In this document: in pieces, positions 35,543-44,923 of the stretch
Layout: each line of letters opens with the position of its first letter
Position numbering within the stretch: the stretch's first letter is position 1
Assembly (NCBI RefSeq): GCF_039539345.1
Contig: NZ_BAABCY010000035.1
Coordinates: 82,078-146,077 of the forward strand
DNA length: 64,000 nt
Origin: Snuella lapsa
Lineage (GTDB): Bacteria; Bacteroidota; Bacteroidia; Flavobacteriales; Flavobacteriaceae
Reading direction: 5' to 3'
Program-made: the position numbers and the translations under genes
Notes under the pieces: model-generated
What the model saw: the letters and a program-made list of their open reading frames with translations, nothing else
What the model was told of the DNA's origin: nothing
Database searches by the model: none

Positions 35543-38500
35543 TTAAAAAGTAGCCTTAAAACTAAATCCATACTTTTTTGAAGTTGGTGCAGTTTGGAAG
35601 TCAAGACCAAGACCGTTACCAACACCTGTACTTAATGTTTCAGGATCAAAATTGGTGTACTTTGGAATATTAGGAGAATAGAACCATAAATTTTGCCCTA
35701 GTAAAGTAAATGACATTGACCCAAACGGGGTTTTAGCTAAGAATTTCTTAGGTAGGTCGTAGGTTAATGAAATCTCTCTTAATCTTACTGTAGAGCCATC
35801 AAATATTTGGTTGTCTGAAGTGTCTACATAATTAAGGAACCATAATTCATTAGTACCCTGTTGGATGGCGTTGGGTATTTTGTTTCCTGACCCATCCAGT
35901 AATACTTCTCCCGTGTTAGGGTTAGCATAAAATCCAGAGATGACTTTAGTGCCTTCTCTATTATCTTGAAACTTCGTAACACCCCTTCTTAAAAGGTTGT
36001 TTATTGTATTAGATGAAAAATCGCCTCCATGTACGTATTCAACCTGGGCAGTTAAAGTTAAGCCCTTGAAAGAAAAGCTATTAATTGTAGTTAATTGCCA
36101 ATCTGGGTTAGGGTCTCCAATTATTTCATCGTCAAAGCCTAAGGCGCTACTGTCTAAAATATTACCTGTAGTAGGATTGATTAGTAAATTACCTTCGTCA
36201 TCTCTCAATGCATAGCTGCCTTTTATAACACCAAGGGGTTCGCCTTCTATAGCATAGTTACCTAAATTAGAAAAACCAGCTATAAAAACATCTCCAGCAG
36301 GAAGATCTTTAACTTCACTTTCCATAGCTGTAAAAGTAAAGTTTGATAGCCATTTAAAGTTATCATTTTCAATTGGTCTAATGCCTAAATCAACCTCAAT
36401 TCCCTGAGTTAAAATTTTACCAGCATTAACAGTGGTTCTTTCAAAACCTGTTGATAACGGAATGGTAGAGCTTAAAATTTGGTCTTTCGAATCTCTTGTA
36501 AAGACACTTAACTCTAAATCAATTCTATTGTTTAATAGTTTTGCTTCTACACCAGCCTCAATTTCAGAATGTAGTTCTGCTTTAAGATTAGGATTTGATT
36601 CAACGTCAACACCACTGGATAATGAACCGCTAGAGTTTACATTTACTACTCGGCCTCCTCGAGTAGTGAATGCAGCAGTACCTAGGGCAAGTGTTTGTCT
36701 CGTTCTGTATGGGCTTGGAAAACCAGCTGAAGTACCATAACCAACTCTAAACTTCAAATAATTTAATCCGTCTGATTTCAAACTAGGGATAGCAGAAGTT
36801 GGAATTATCGAAAGGGCTGCACTAGGGTAAAAAAGTGATCGGTTATCAATTTCAACTGTAGATGTCCAGTCATTTCTTCCTGCTAAAGTTAAAAATAAAT
36901 AGTTAGAGTAGTCTAGCTGTAGTTGGCTATAAACACCTATCGTGTTCTCTTTTTGAATAAAGTCTAATGAACTTCCAAGAGGATCTTGATTACTTTGAGT
37001 TTTAAAGTTGTTATGATCAATAAAGTCAAAAACAACTTGCCCTGTACTGGCAACGCCAAATTTGTCATAAACTTCAGAGTTGGTATTAATACCAAGAGTG
37101 GCATTTAAACCTAGATTTTCAGCGAGGTTTATATCGTTAACATTAAGAATTAAACTGTGATCCCAAATGGTATTCGTAGCCGATGTAGTTTTTAGAAAAC
37201 CCTCTCGAGCAATTAAAGCACTTACACCTCCTTGGTTGATATAAAATTGTTGTCTTTCTGTGTAGGTGTCATAACCTACACGATAAGTTAATTTTAGATT
37301 TTCACTTATATCAAACATTGTACTTATAGAATTGTAAAACCTATTTACGTTTATAGATTCTTGAGAATTGTCTATTAGCCAGCGAGGGTTCTCTTGATCG
37401 GTTCTATAGTATACACTAGCTCCTGTAAAAGGATCTTGATAAGGAAGTCCTATTAAATCAAAATTTCTTGGCACAAATAAAGTTCTAGTAAAGATGGAAA
37501 AGTTGCCTGTACCATTATCGGCAGAAACCGGAGGCGTAATAAATTTACTGGTTGAAAAATTGAAAGAACCGTTTATAGTAAATTTATTGCTCAATTTAAC
37601 AGAACCACCAGCTCCAAAATTTGTTCTTTTAATGTTATTTCCTCTTACGTAACCGTCTTCATCTGTATTGCCGAAATTTATATTAAAAGAAGCATTCTCA
37701 GTTCCCTTAGATACATTTACAGATGTTGTTCGTCCAAGACCAGTTCTGAAAAAATCTTTCACATTGTTTTTAAAATTTTGATAAGGAACAGTAACACCTG
37801 CATATTCTGGAAATGATTCATTTAAAGCAGGTAAGTCGTAATGATGCCTAACCGTGAAATTGCCATCAAATCGTCCTCCCCAGTTTCCAACAAATCCAAC
37901 GTTAACAGAGTTATCACCCCCTTGACCATAAACATCTGTGTAATCTGGTAAGCTTGAAATTTCATTGAAAAAAACAGATTGATTAAGGCTTACTTCAAAA
38001 CCTTTATCAGCACTTCCATCTCCACCTGTTTTGGTAGTGATCAATATTACACCATTTCTACCGGCATCACCATAAAGAACTGTAGCACTTAGTCCTTTTA
38101 AGACACTCATTGAAGCAATGTTGTTAGGGTCTAAATCTAAAAATCTACTGGAAGCAGATACAGAACCGTTACCTGTAGTAACATTACTTTCAGCATTGGT
38201 ACTTGTGTTAAACGGAACTCCATTTATAACAAACAAAGGTTGATTGTCGCCTGTAATAGAAACATTGCCTCTAATTTTTATATTGGTTCCACTACCTGCT
38301 AAACCACCTGTTCCTACAACGCTTACACCAGCTATTTTACCAGATAAAACTCTTGCAATATCAGCTTCAGGTCGGCTTTCTACTTGTTCAGAATTTAAAG
38401 TTGTTACTGCATACCCTAAAGCCTTTTTCTCCCTTCTAATGCCTTGAGCAGTGACAACAACCTCTTCTAAAACAGCGGTGTCCTCTTTCATTGTAACATT

Positions 38501-38773
38501 AATTGTATTGGAGGATCCAACTGTGATTTCTTGACTTGTGTATCCAACAAAACTAAATACAAGAATATCTCCTGTACTAGCGTCAATTGAATAATTACCA
38601 TCGAAATCGGTTGAGGTACCAGAGGATGTACCTTTTACTAAGACAGTCGTGCCAGGTAAAGGTAATCCCGTTTCATCGGATACCGTTCCTGAAATTGTCT
38701 TCTCTTGTGCAAAAGTTAATTGCACAACAAACGCTAGTAATAGCGTTAGAATTCCACTAAACTTTGTTTTCAT
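35543..38773 (-). CDS. susC: SusC/RagA TonB-linked outer-membrane transporter
   Basis: A 1076-residue TonB-dependent transporter: signal peptide (to about 23), carboxypeptidase-D-like domain (TISGTVSDETGLPLPGTTVLVKG and FDGNYSIDAS, about 26-100), the SusC motif EEVVVTAQGIRREKKALGYA, plug domain with VRVLSGKIAGVSV-like and GRNGVILITTKTG parts (to about 250), and a 22-strand barrel ending in FSFKATF. It imports a substrate handed over by SusD using TonB energy. It is first in the three-gene operon, with susD 18 bp downstream. Confidence 0.95.
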   Translation of the reverse strand: MKTKFSGILTLLLAFVVQLTFAQEKTISGTVSDETGLPLPGTTVLVKGTSSGTSTDFDGNYSIDASTGDILVFSFVGYTSQEITVGSSNTINVTMKEDTAVLEEVVVTAQGIRREKKALGYAVTTLNSEQVESRPEADIARVLSGKIAGVSVVGTGGLAGSGTNIKIRGNVSITGDNQPLFVINGVPFNTSTNAESNVTTGNGSVSASSRFLDLDPNNIASMSVLKGLSATVLYGDAGRNGVILITTKTGGDGSADKGFEVSLNQSVFFNEISSLPDYTDVYGQGGDNSVNVGFVGNWGGRFDGNFTVRHHYDLPALNESFPEYAGVTVPYQNFKNNVKDFFRTGLGRTTSVNVSKGTENASFNINFGNTDEDGYVRGNNIKRTNFGAGGSVKLSNKFTINGSFNFSTSKFITPPVSADNGTGNFSIFTRTLFVPRNFDLIGLPYQDPFTGASVYYRTDQENPRWLIDNSQESINVNRFYNSISTMFDISENLKLTYRVGYDTYTERQQFYINQGGVSALIAREGFLKTTSATNTIWDHSLILNVNDINLAENLGLNATLGINTNSEVYDKFGVASTGQVVFDFIDHNNFKTQSNQDPLGSSLDFIQKENTIGVYSQLQLDYSNYLFLTLAGRNDWTSTVEIDNRSLFYPSAALSIIPTSAIPSLKSDGLNYLKFRVGYGTSAGFPSPYRTRQTLALGTAAFTTRGGRVVNVNSSGSLSSGVDVESNPNLKAELHSEIEAGVEAKLLNNRIDLELSVFTRDSKDQILSSTIPLSTGFERTTVNAGKILTQGIEVDLGIRPIENDNFKWLSNFTFTAMESEVKDLPAGDVFIAGFSNLGNYAIEGEPLGVIKGSYALRDDEGNLLINPTTGNILDSSALGFDDEIIGDPNPDWQLTTINSFSFKGLTLTAQVEYVHGGDFSSNTINNLLRRGVTKFQDNREGTKVISGFYANPNTGEVLLDGSGNKIPNAIQQGTNELWFLNYVDTSDNQIFDGSTVRLREISLTYDLPKKFLAKTPFGSMSFTLLGQNLWFYSPNIPKYTNFDPETLSTGVGNGLGLDFQTAPTSKKYGFSFKATF

Positions 38774-38805
38774 TTTAATAATTATTTGAATTAGTCAATG
38801 TCAAA

Positions 38806-38827
38806 AATCTTAATAAAATCTTAATAA
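38806..38827 (-). promoter_or_regulatory. 11-bp tandem direct repeat upstream of susC
   Basis: AATCTTAATAA occurs twice in immediate succession (38806-38816 and 38817-38827), about 30-50 bp before the susC ATG. Direct repeats spaced by one helical turn are the usual site of OmpR/PhoB-type response regulators. Function is inferred. Confidence 0.45.
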
Positions 38828-38895
38828 AGCAATAAATATTGGTTAAAATTTACTTTTTTCACCCTTCTCGATAGACAAAAGGCAAAATTTATACT

Positions 38896-40611
38896 TTAAA
38901 ACTGGGTTGTAAGGCTTAAATGAACTTTTGAATTGGATAGTTTAAATTTTTGATTTTCGCTTTTCCCATTAGCGTAGTTTAATTTAAAAAGTCCAGACTT
39001 AGTTATGATTCCTAAACCAAATCCATATCCAAATAGTTTTTCTTTCCTATGTAACATTTTGTTCTCAAAATACGAAGCGTCTGTAATGGTGTGGATGTAG
39101 AGATTGTTGCCTAGTTGTAGTCTGTATTCGGTATTTATTGTACTATAGAAAGAAGCCTGTAAGCTGTTCTCTTCAAAGCCTCTGATAGAATTGATGCCTC
39201 CAAATCGCAATAATTCATTTTCGAGGTACGTATTAGATATTAAATTGGCACTATTTACTTTTAGAAACAAACTGTTTTTTTTGTTAAGATTGATGATTGT
39301 AAAAGCGTTTAGGGTAATGCCAGTTTGTTTGTTTTCGATGTCCGATGAGATTCTTTTACCTAAGGTAGTTTCTATATATAAATTTGAGTGCAATGGAAAT
39401 AATAAGTTATTGGATTGGGTTTTTGTGTATTCGTAAGCAAAAGTGAAAGCTGTGGTTTTGTAGTCTTTTATGTTTGTATTAGTATTTAAGGATAGTAAAT
39501 TACTTGACTGAGAGGTTAAAACGCCTGAATATATTTTATGATTAGAATTAATGAGGTAATTGAGCTTTGCTGATTGGTTAATAGTGGTAAATAACGAATC
39601 TTTTTTAAATATATGGAGTCGCAGGTTGATACCTATTGGAGATTTGAATAGGTAAGGAAGACTTAAGTTTGTTTCAAAAGTTTTTTGATTGCCCTCGTCG
39701 CTCTTGTAAAGTAGTTTTAAGGATTCTCCATAATTTAAATTATTAATAAGATTAAGATCTAAGTAGCCGTCAAATTCTAACTTTCCAGTTTCGGTGTTAG
39801 TTCCAAATCCTAAAAAACCGTTAAACGAATTACTTTTTGATTTTTCTATGTATAAATAAACAATTGTGGAATCTTTTGAGAATAATACTTCAGGGGGCTT
39901 TATTTGGTTGGCAAAATTCAGGTTGTTAAATAATTCTGTTTTTCTTTTTATGTTATCGCTGTTATAAATTTGCTTGGGTTTTATTTTAAAGAAATGGTTT
40001 AGATATGCTTTAGGGAACAATTCATACCCCCTTATTATAATATTGTTTATGGTTCTTGGTTCTTTGTGGGATTCGAGGACTAAGTCGGCTCTTAGTTTTA
40101 AATTTTCAGTAGGAACGATGTTGGCTAATCTCAGTTTAGAAAAAGGGAAGCCTTTTTCAATGTTTTTTGAGTTGATATAATGTAGTGAATTCTCGATGGT
40201 TTTAAAATCTAATTCGAAGTAAGTATCAAAAACACGTTTTGAAATGGCTTTTAAAATGGAAGCATCTATGGTAGTATTGTCGTAATATATATATATGGTG
40301 TGGTATTTCTTTTTTAACTCGAAGGTGGTTGAAAAGGTGGAGTCATTTAGTTTAATTGCGGGCGAGCATTTGTTTTCAATATAACCTAGCTTTGAAAGTT
40401 TTTTTTGAAGTGTTTTAATTTCGTTTGCTATTGAGACGTAGTTCTTATGGGGCGTGCTAACGTAGCCTATGGAATCTATGGTATGGGAGTCGGTATCGGA
40501 GGTTCCTTTGATTTTAAGGCGCAGGTTTTGACTATAGGATTCCGAAGCAAAGAGAGAGCATATAATAAGGAGTAAAAATAGAAGTTTTTTCACGTTAAAC
40601 AAAGTGTACAT
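38896..40611 (-). CDS. Omp85/BamA-type outer-membrane barrel protein
   Basis: A 571-residue protein with a signal peptide (cleavage near SESYSQ). The N-terminal half contains POTRA-like units, the last as NNIIIRGYELFPKAYLNHFF (about residues 190-220). The C-terminal half is a barrel with the Omp85 signature NSIRGFEENS near residue 487 and an aromatic C-terminal Phe (SLTTQF). It belongs to the BamA/TamA/ShlB group but is short, so it is not the essential BamA. A role in exporting or inserting a surface protein is inferred; no obvious partner lies next to it. Confidence 0.82.
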   Translation of the reverse strand: MYTLFNVKKLLFLLLIICSLFASESYSQNLRLKIKGTSDTDSHTIDSIGYVSTPHKNYVSIANEIKTLQKKLSKLGYIENKCSPAIKLNDSTFSTTFELKKKYHTIYIYYDNTTIDASILKAISKRVFDTYFELDFKTIENSLHYINSKNIEKGFPFSKLRLANIVPTENLKLRADLVLESHKEPRTINNIIIRGYELFPKAYLNHFFKIKPKQIYNSDNIKRKTELFNNLNFANQIKPPEVLFSKDSTIVYLYIEKSKSNSFNGFLGFGTNTETGKLEFDGYLDLNLINNLNYGESLKLLYKSDEGNQKTFETNLSLPYLFKSPIGINLRLHIFKKDSLFTTINQSAKLNYLINSNHKIYSGVLTSQSSNLLSLNTNTNIKDYKTTAFTFAYEYTKTQSNNLLFPLHSNLYIETTLGKRISSDIENKQTGITLNAFTIINLNKKNSLFLKVNSANLISNTYLENELLRFGGINSIRGFEENSLQASFYSTINTEYRLQLGNNLYIHTITDASYFENKMLHRKEKLFGYGFGLGIITKSGLFKLNYANGKSENQKFKLSNSKVHLSLTTQF

Positions 40612-40699
40612 TCATTGTGTAAATCTAACGGAAAACATATACTTATAATACAGACATGCTTATTAATTTTAAACTTAGTTGAAAATTAATGTTTTAGGA

Positions 40700-40730
40700 T
40701 TTGAATTTTTAATTTTAATTTCTACCTTTG
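40700..40730 (+). promoter_or_regulatory. Promoter of the ribosomal protein cluster
   Basis: TTTG (40700-40703), 19 bp and TACCTTTG (40723-40730) form an exact Bacteroidota promoter. The transcript should start near 40736 and lead into rpsL at 40772. Confidence 0.8.
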
Positions 40731-40734
40731 CAGC

Positions 40735-40748
40735 CCTCTTAGAAGAGG
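40735..40748 (+). promoter_or_regulatory. 5'-end hairpin of the rpsL transcript
   Basis: CCTCTT-AG-AAGAGG is a perfect 6-bp inverted repeat at the predicted transcript start, followed by ATTTTTAAATTT. It could protect the 5' end or weakly attenuate transcription. Confidence 0.4.
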
Positions 40749-40771
40749 ATTTTTAAATTTATATATAATTT

Positions 40772-41146
40772 ATGCCAACAATTTCACAATTAGTAAGAAC
40801 AGGAAGAGCCAAAATAACCAAGAAGAGTAAATCGGCTGCTTTGAATTCTTGTCCTCAAAGACGTGGGGTTTGTACGCGTGTTTACACTACAACACCAAAG
40901 AAACCTAACTCAGCAATGCGTAAAGTTGCAAGGGTTAGATTAACAAATGGTAATGAGGTAAATGCATACATCCCAGGAGAAGGACACAATTTACAAGAGC
41001 ACTCGATAGTATTGGTTAGAGGTGGAAGGGTAAAAGATTTACCGGGAGTTAGATATCATATCGTTCGTGGCGCCTTAGACACAGCTGGTGTAGCAGGTAG
41101 AACACAACGTAGATCTAAGTACGGTGCTAAACGCCCTAAAAAGTAA
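40772..41146 (+). CDS. rpsL: Ribosomal protein S12
   Basis: This 124-residue S12 sits at the decoding centre of the 30S subunit. The TTTPKKPNSAMRKVARVRL block carries Lys43, and GRVKDLPGVRYH carries Lys88; both are the wild-type residues at the two classic streptomycin-resistance sites. The frame ends with the basic tail KRPKK. It opens the cluster 36 nt after the predicted transcript start. Confidence 0.98.
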   Translation: MPTISQLVRTGRAKITKKSKSAALNSCPQRRGVCTRVYTTTPKKPNSAMRKVARVRLTNGNEVNAYIPGEGHNLQEHSIVLVRGGRVKDLPGVRYHIVRGALDTAGVAGRTQRRSKYGAKRPKK

Positions 41147-41157
41147 AACAGAGTTAG

Positions 41158-41183
41158 AAGTTAAAAGTTAAAAGTTAAAAGTT
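41158..41183 (+). repeat. TTAAAAG tandem repeat between rpsL and rpsG
   Basis: Three and a half copies of the 7-bp unit TTAAAAG lie in the 90-bp spacer. It continues into GTTAGCCGTTAGCC, another short direct repeat, before the rpsG start. Confidence 0.65.
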
Positions 41184-41236
41184 GTAAAACTAAAACTGTT
41201 AGCCGTTAGCCAATAACAAATAACTTAAAAGAAGAC

Positions 41237-41713
41237 ATGAGAAAAAGACAAGCTAAAAAAAGACCGCTTTTACCGGATCCAAGATTTAACGATCAGTTGG
41301 TTACGCGTTTTGTAAATAACATGATGTGGGATGGTAAAAAGTCTGTAGCGTTTAAAGTTTTCTATGATGCGATTGACATTGTAGATGCTAAAAAGACAGA
41401 CGATGAAAAATCTGCCTTAGAGATTTGGAAAGATGCTTTATCTAATGTGATGCCTCACGTAGAAGTGCGTAGCCGTCGTGTTGGAGGTGCTACTTTTCAA
41501 ATTCCAATGCAAATACGTCCTGACCGCAAGATATCAACAGCGATGAAGTGGTTAATAGGATATGCGCGTAAAAGGAATGAGAAATCTATGTCACAAAGGT
41601 TAGCAGCTGAGATTTTAGCAGCAGCTAAAGAAGAAGGGGCGGCCGTTAAGAAAAGAGTTGATACTCATAAAATGGCAGAAGCAAATAAAGCATTCTCTCA
41701 CTTTAGATTTTAA
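41237..41713 (+). CDS. rpsG: Ribosomal protein S7
   Basis: S7 (158 residues) nucleates the head of the 30S subunit on the 3' domain of 16S rRNA. RRVGGATFQIPMQIRPDR is the beta-hairpin segment that touches the E-site, and the N-terminal MRKRQAKKR binds rRNA. It is followed by fusA after 6 bp, so the two are translated together. Confidence 0.98.
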   Translation: MRKRQAKKRPLLPDPRFNDQLVTRFVNNMMWDGKKSVAFKVFYDAIDIVDAKKTDDEKSALEIWKDALSNVMPHVEVRSRRVGGATFQIPMQIRPDRKISTAMKWLIGYARKRNEKSMSQRLAAEILAAAKEEGAAVKKRVDTHKMAEANKAFSHFRF

Positions 41714-41719
41714 TAAGAA

Positions 41720-43846
41720 ATGGCAAGAGATTTAAAATTTACTAGAAATATTGGTATTGCTGCACATATTGATGCAGGTAAAACTACTACTACAGAGCGT
41801 ATTCTTTATTATACAGGAGTGTCCCACAAAATTGGTGAGGTTCATGATGGTGCCGCTACTATGGATTGGATGGAGCAGGAACAAGAAAGAGGTATCACAA
41901 TTACCTCGGCTGCTACCACTTGTACATGGAACTTCCCGTTAGAGAATGGACAACCAACACCTGATACTGAAGGTTATCATTTTAATATAATAGATACTCC
42001 AGGTCACGTTGACTTTACCGTAGAGGTGAACCGTTCACTACGTGTATTAGACGGATTGGTGTTTTTATTTAGTGCAGTTGATGGTGTAGAGCCTCAATCT
42101 GAAACTAACTGGAGACTTGCAGATAACTACAAAGTTCCAAGGATTGGTTTTGTTAATAAAATGGACCGTCAAGGATCTAACTTTTTAGGTGTTTGTCAAC
42201 AGGTAAAAGATATGTTGAAGTCTAATGCAGTGCCAATTGTATTGAACATTGGTGATGAGGCAGACTTTAAAGGAATTATCGATTTAGTTAAAAACCGTGC
42301 TATTATATGGCATGATGAAACACAAGGGGCTACTTTTGATGTTATCGATATTCCAGAAGACATGAAGGAAGAAGCTCGTAAATATCGTGCACTTTTAATT
42401 GAAGAAGTTGCTACTTACGATGAGAATCTTTTAGAAAAATTCATGGAAGATGAAGATTCAATTACAGAAGAAGAAGTGCACGCTGCACTTAGAGCTGCTG
42501 TAATGGATATGGCTATTATTCCCATGATTTGTGGTTCTTCATTTAAAAATAAAGGGGTGCAGTTCTTGTTAGATGCTGTATGTCGTTATTTGCCTTCACC
42601 TATAGATAGAGATAATATTGTAGGGACTAACCCAAACACAGGAGCTGAAGAAGTTCGTAAGCCAGATGTAAAAGATCCATTCTCAGCATTAGCATTTAAA
42701 ATTGCTACCGATCCTTTTGTTGGACGTTTGGCATTCTTTAGAGCTTATTCTGGTCGTTTGGATGCAGGTTCTTATATTTTGAATAACCGTTCAGGTAAAA
42801 AAGAGCGTATCTCACGTATCTACCAAATGCACTCAAACAAGCAAAATGCTATTGATTTTATTGAAGCGGGAGATATTGGAGCAGCTGTAGGGTTTAAAGA
42901 TATTAAGACAGGTGATACCATGTCTGCAGAAAACGCACCAATTGTGTTGGAATCTATGGATTTTCCAGATCCAGTAATTGGTATAGCGGTTGAGCCTAAG
43001 ACTAAGGCAGATGTTGATAAATTAGGTATGGCTTTGGCTAAATTATCTGAAGAAGATCCAACATTTACAGCTAGGACAGATGAAGCTTCAGGACAGACTA
43101 TTATTTCTGGAATGGGTGAACTTCACTTAGATATTATTGTTGACCGTTTGAAGCGTGAGTTTAAGGTTGAAGTTAATCAAGGACAGCCTCAAGTTGAGTA
43201 CAAAGAAGCTATTACACAACGTGCAGAGCACAGAGAAGTTTACAAGAAACAATCTGGTGGACGTGGTAAATTCGCAGATATTGTATTTACACTAGAGCCT
43301 GCTGAAGAAGGTAAGGTTGGATTAGAGTTTGTTTCCGAAATAAAAGGTGGTAACGTTCCAAAAGAATTTATTCCATCTGTAGAGAAAGGATTCAAAATGG
43401 CTATGGTTAATGGACCTTTGGCAGGATATGAAGTTGATGCTATGAAAGTGACATTAACTGACGGTTCTTATCACGATGTAGATTCAGATCAATTATCGTT
43501 CGAATTAGCTGCTAAGCTTGGGTTTAAAGCTGCCGCTAAAGCTGCTAAAGCTGTGATTATGGAACCAATCATGAAACTTGAAGTTATCACTCCAGAAGAA
43601 AATATGGGTGATATTGTAGGTGACTTAAACCGTCGTCGTGGTCAAGTTAGTGATATGGGAGATAGAGCTGGAGCTAAAACAGTAAAAGCTACCGTGCCAT
43701 TATCAGAAATGTTCGGATACGTAACGACGTTAAGAACATTATCTTCAGGTCGTGCGACATCAACTATGGAATTTTCACATTATGCTGAGACACCTTCAAA
43801 TATTTCTGAAGAAGTGATTAAAGCTGCTAAAGGTGTTGAAGCTTAA
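41720..43846 (+). CDS. fusA: Elongation factor G
   Basis: EF-G (708 residues) drives translocation with GTP. G1 is AHIDAGKTT (about 16-24), switch I contains RGITITSAATT, G3 is DTPGHVDFT and G4 is NKMDR. Domains II to V follow, with the conserved domain IV tip near DGSYHDVDSD and domain V near GDLNRRRGQVSDM. No tuf gene follows it, unlike in many proteobacteria; rpsJ is 11 bp downstream. Confidence 0.98.
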   Translation: MARDLKFTRNIGIAAHIDAGKTTTTERILYYTGVSHKIGEVHDGAATMDWMEQEQERGITITSAATTCTWNFPLENGQPTPDTEGYHFNIIDTPGHVDFTVEVNRSLRVLDGLVFLFSAVDGVEPQSETNWRLADNYKVPRIGFVNKMDRQGSNFLGVCQQVKDMLKSNAVPIVLNIGDEADFKGIIDLVKNRAIIWHDETQGATFDVIDIPEDMKEEARKYRALLIEEVATYDENLLEKFMEDEDSITEEEVHAALRAAVMDMAIIPMICGSSFKNKGVQFLLDAVCRYLPSPIDRDNIVGTNPNTGAEEVRKPDVKDPFSALAFKIATDPFVGRLAFFRAYSGRLDAGSYILNNRSGKKERISRIYQMHSNKQNAIDFIEAGDIGAAVGFKDIKTGDTMSAENAPIVLESMDFPDPVIGIAVEPKTKADVDKLGMALAKLSEEDPTFTARTDEASGQTIISGMGELHLDIIVDRLKREFKVEVNQGQPQVEYKEAITQRAEHREVYKKQSGGRGKFADIVFTLEPAEEGKVGLEFVSEIKGGNVPKEFIPSVEKGFKMAMVNGPLAGYEVDAMKVTLTDGSYHDVDSDQLSFELAAKLGFKAAAKAAKAVIMEPIMKLEVITPEENMGDIVGDLNRRRGQVSDMGDRAGAKTVKATVPLSEMFGYVTTLRTLSSGRATSTMEFSHYAETPSNISEEVIKAAKGVEA

Positions 43847-43857
43847 ATATTAAGAAA

Positions 43858-44163
43858 ATGAGTCAAAAAATCAGAATAAAATTAAAATCTTACGATCACA
43901 ATTTAGTAGACAAGTCTGCTGATAAGATTGTAAAAACAGTAAAAAGTACAGGTGCTGTTGTAACTGGGCCAATTCCATTACCAACTCACAAGAAAATTTT
44001 CACTGTTTTACGTTCACCACACGTAAATAAAAAGTCAAGAGAACAATTTCAATTAAGCTCTTATAAGCGTTTACTTGATATTTATTCATCATCATCTAAA
44101 ACAATTGATGCTTTGATGAAACTTGAATTACCAAGTGGTGTTGAAGTAGAGATAAAAGTATAG
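43858..44163 (+). CDS. rpsJ: Ribosomal protein S10
   Basis: S10 (101 residues) forms part of the 30S head and is the first gene of the S10 block. The long loop containing PIPLPTHKKIFTVLRSPHVNKKSREQF reaches into the head; it is also the surface bound by NusB in transcription antitermination of rRNA. A 142-bp spacer with two hairpins separates it from rplC. Confidence 0.97.
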   Translation: MSQKIRIKLKSYDHNLVDKSADKIVKTVKSTGAVVTGPIPLPTHKKIFTVLRSPHVNKKSREQFQLSSYKRLLDIYSSSSKTIDALMKLELPSGVEVEIKV

Positions 44164-44169
44164 TTTGCC

Positions 44170-44189
44170 ATTCCTGCGAAGGCAGGAAT
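44170..44189. repeat. REP-like palindrome
   Basis: ATTCCTGC-GAAG-GCAGGAAT is an 8-bp perfect stem with a C(GAAG)G tetraloop. The same CCTGCgaagGCAGG palindrome is known to me from other Bacteroidota genomes as a dispersed intergenic repeat. It is GC-rich compared with the neighbours. Confidence 0.65.
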
Positions 44190-44236
44190 CTAACATGTCC
44201 CACCGATGCGGTCGCGGGAAAAACGGAAAAATGCAG

Positions 44237-44271
44237 TTCAAGGTCGAAATGTGTTTTGGCCTTGAATTTTT
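44237..44271 (+). terminator. Terminator-like hairpin between rpsJ and rplC
   Basis: TTCAAGGTC and GGCCTTGAA pair over 9 bp (one G-U) around a 12-nt loop, followed by TTTTT. It lies inside the operon, so it can only be a partial or regulated terminator. Confidence 0.5.
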
Positions 44272-44305
44272 AATAACAAATAGTAATAATTAATAAATAG
44301 TAAAT

Positions 44306-44923
44306 ATGTCTGGGTTAATAGGAAAGAAAGTCGGTATGACCAGCATCTTTGATGAAAATGGAAAGAATATTCCATGTACAGTAATCGAAGCTGGACCATG
44401 TATCGTTACCCAAGTCAGAACCAATGAAGTTGATGGCTATGAAGCTGTACAGCTTGGTTTCGATGACGCGACAGAAAAAAGTGCTACTAAGGCTGATCTA
44501 GGTCATGCTAAAAAGGCAGGGACTTCTGTAAAACGCAAAGTTGTTGAATTCAAAGGTTTTGATGAGGAGTACAAGTTAGGTGATGCAATCACTGTAGAGC
44601 ACTTCAACGAAGGAGAATTTGTTGATGTATCAGGAACATCTAAAGGAAAAGGATTCCAGGGTGTTGTAAAACGTCACGGATTTGGTGGTGTAGGTCAAGC
44701 TACCCACGGTCAGCACAACCGTTTAAGAGCACCAGGGTCAATTGGAGCTGCGTCGTATCCTGCACGCGTATTCAAGGGCATGAAAATGGCCGGAAGAATG
44801 GGTGGAGAAAAAGTGAAAGTTCAAAATTTAAGAGTGTTAAAAGTAGTAGCTGAAAAGAACCTACTTGTTGTTAAAGGTTGCGTGCCTGGACACAAAAACT
44901 CTTATGTAATTATTAGAAAGTAA
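44306..44923 (+). CDS. rplC: Ribosomal protein L3
   Basis: L3 (205 residues) is an early assembly protein whose loop approaches the peptidyl-transferase centre. GFGGVGQATHGQHNRLRAPGSIG holds the conserved glutamine that is methylated in some bacteria, and GRMGGEKVKVQNL the C-terminal signature. The start is MSGLIGKKVGMT. It shares one base with rplD (TAATG), so they are coupled. Confidence 0.97.
   Translation: MSGLIGKKVGMTSIFDENGKNIPCTVIEAGPCIVTQVRTNEVDGYEAVQLGFDDATEKSATKADLGHAKKAGTSVKRKVVEFKGFDEEYKLGDAITVEHFNEGEFVDVSGTSKGKGFQGVVKRHGFGGVGQATHGQHNRLRAPGSIGAASYPARVFKGMKMAGRMGGEKVKVQNLRVLKVVAEKNLLVVKGCVPGHKNSYVIIRK

Noticed and set aside
41158..41183. CRISPR-like repeats
   Set aside because: The unit is 7 bp with no spacers; a CRISPR array would have longer repeats and unique spacers.
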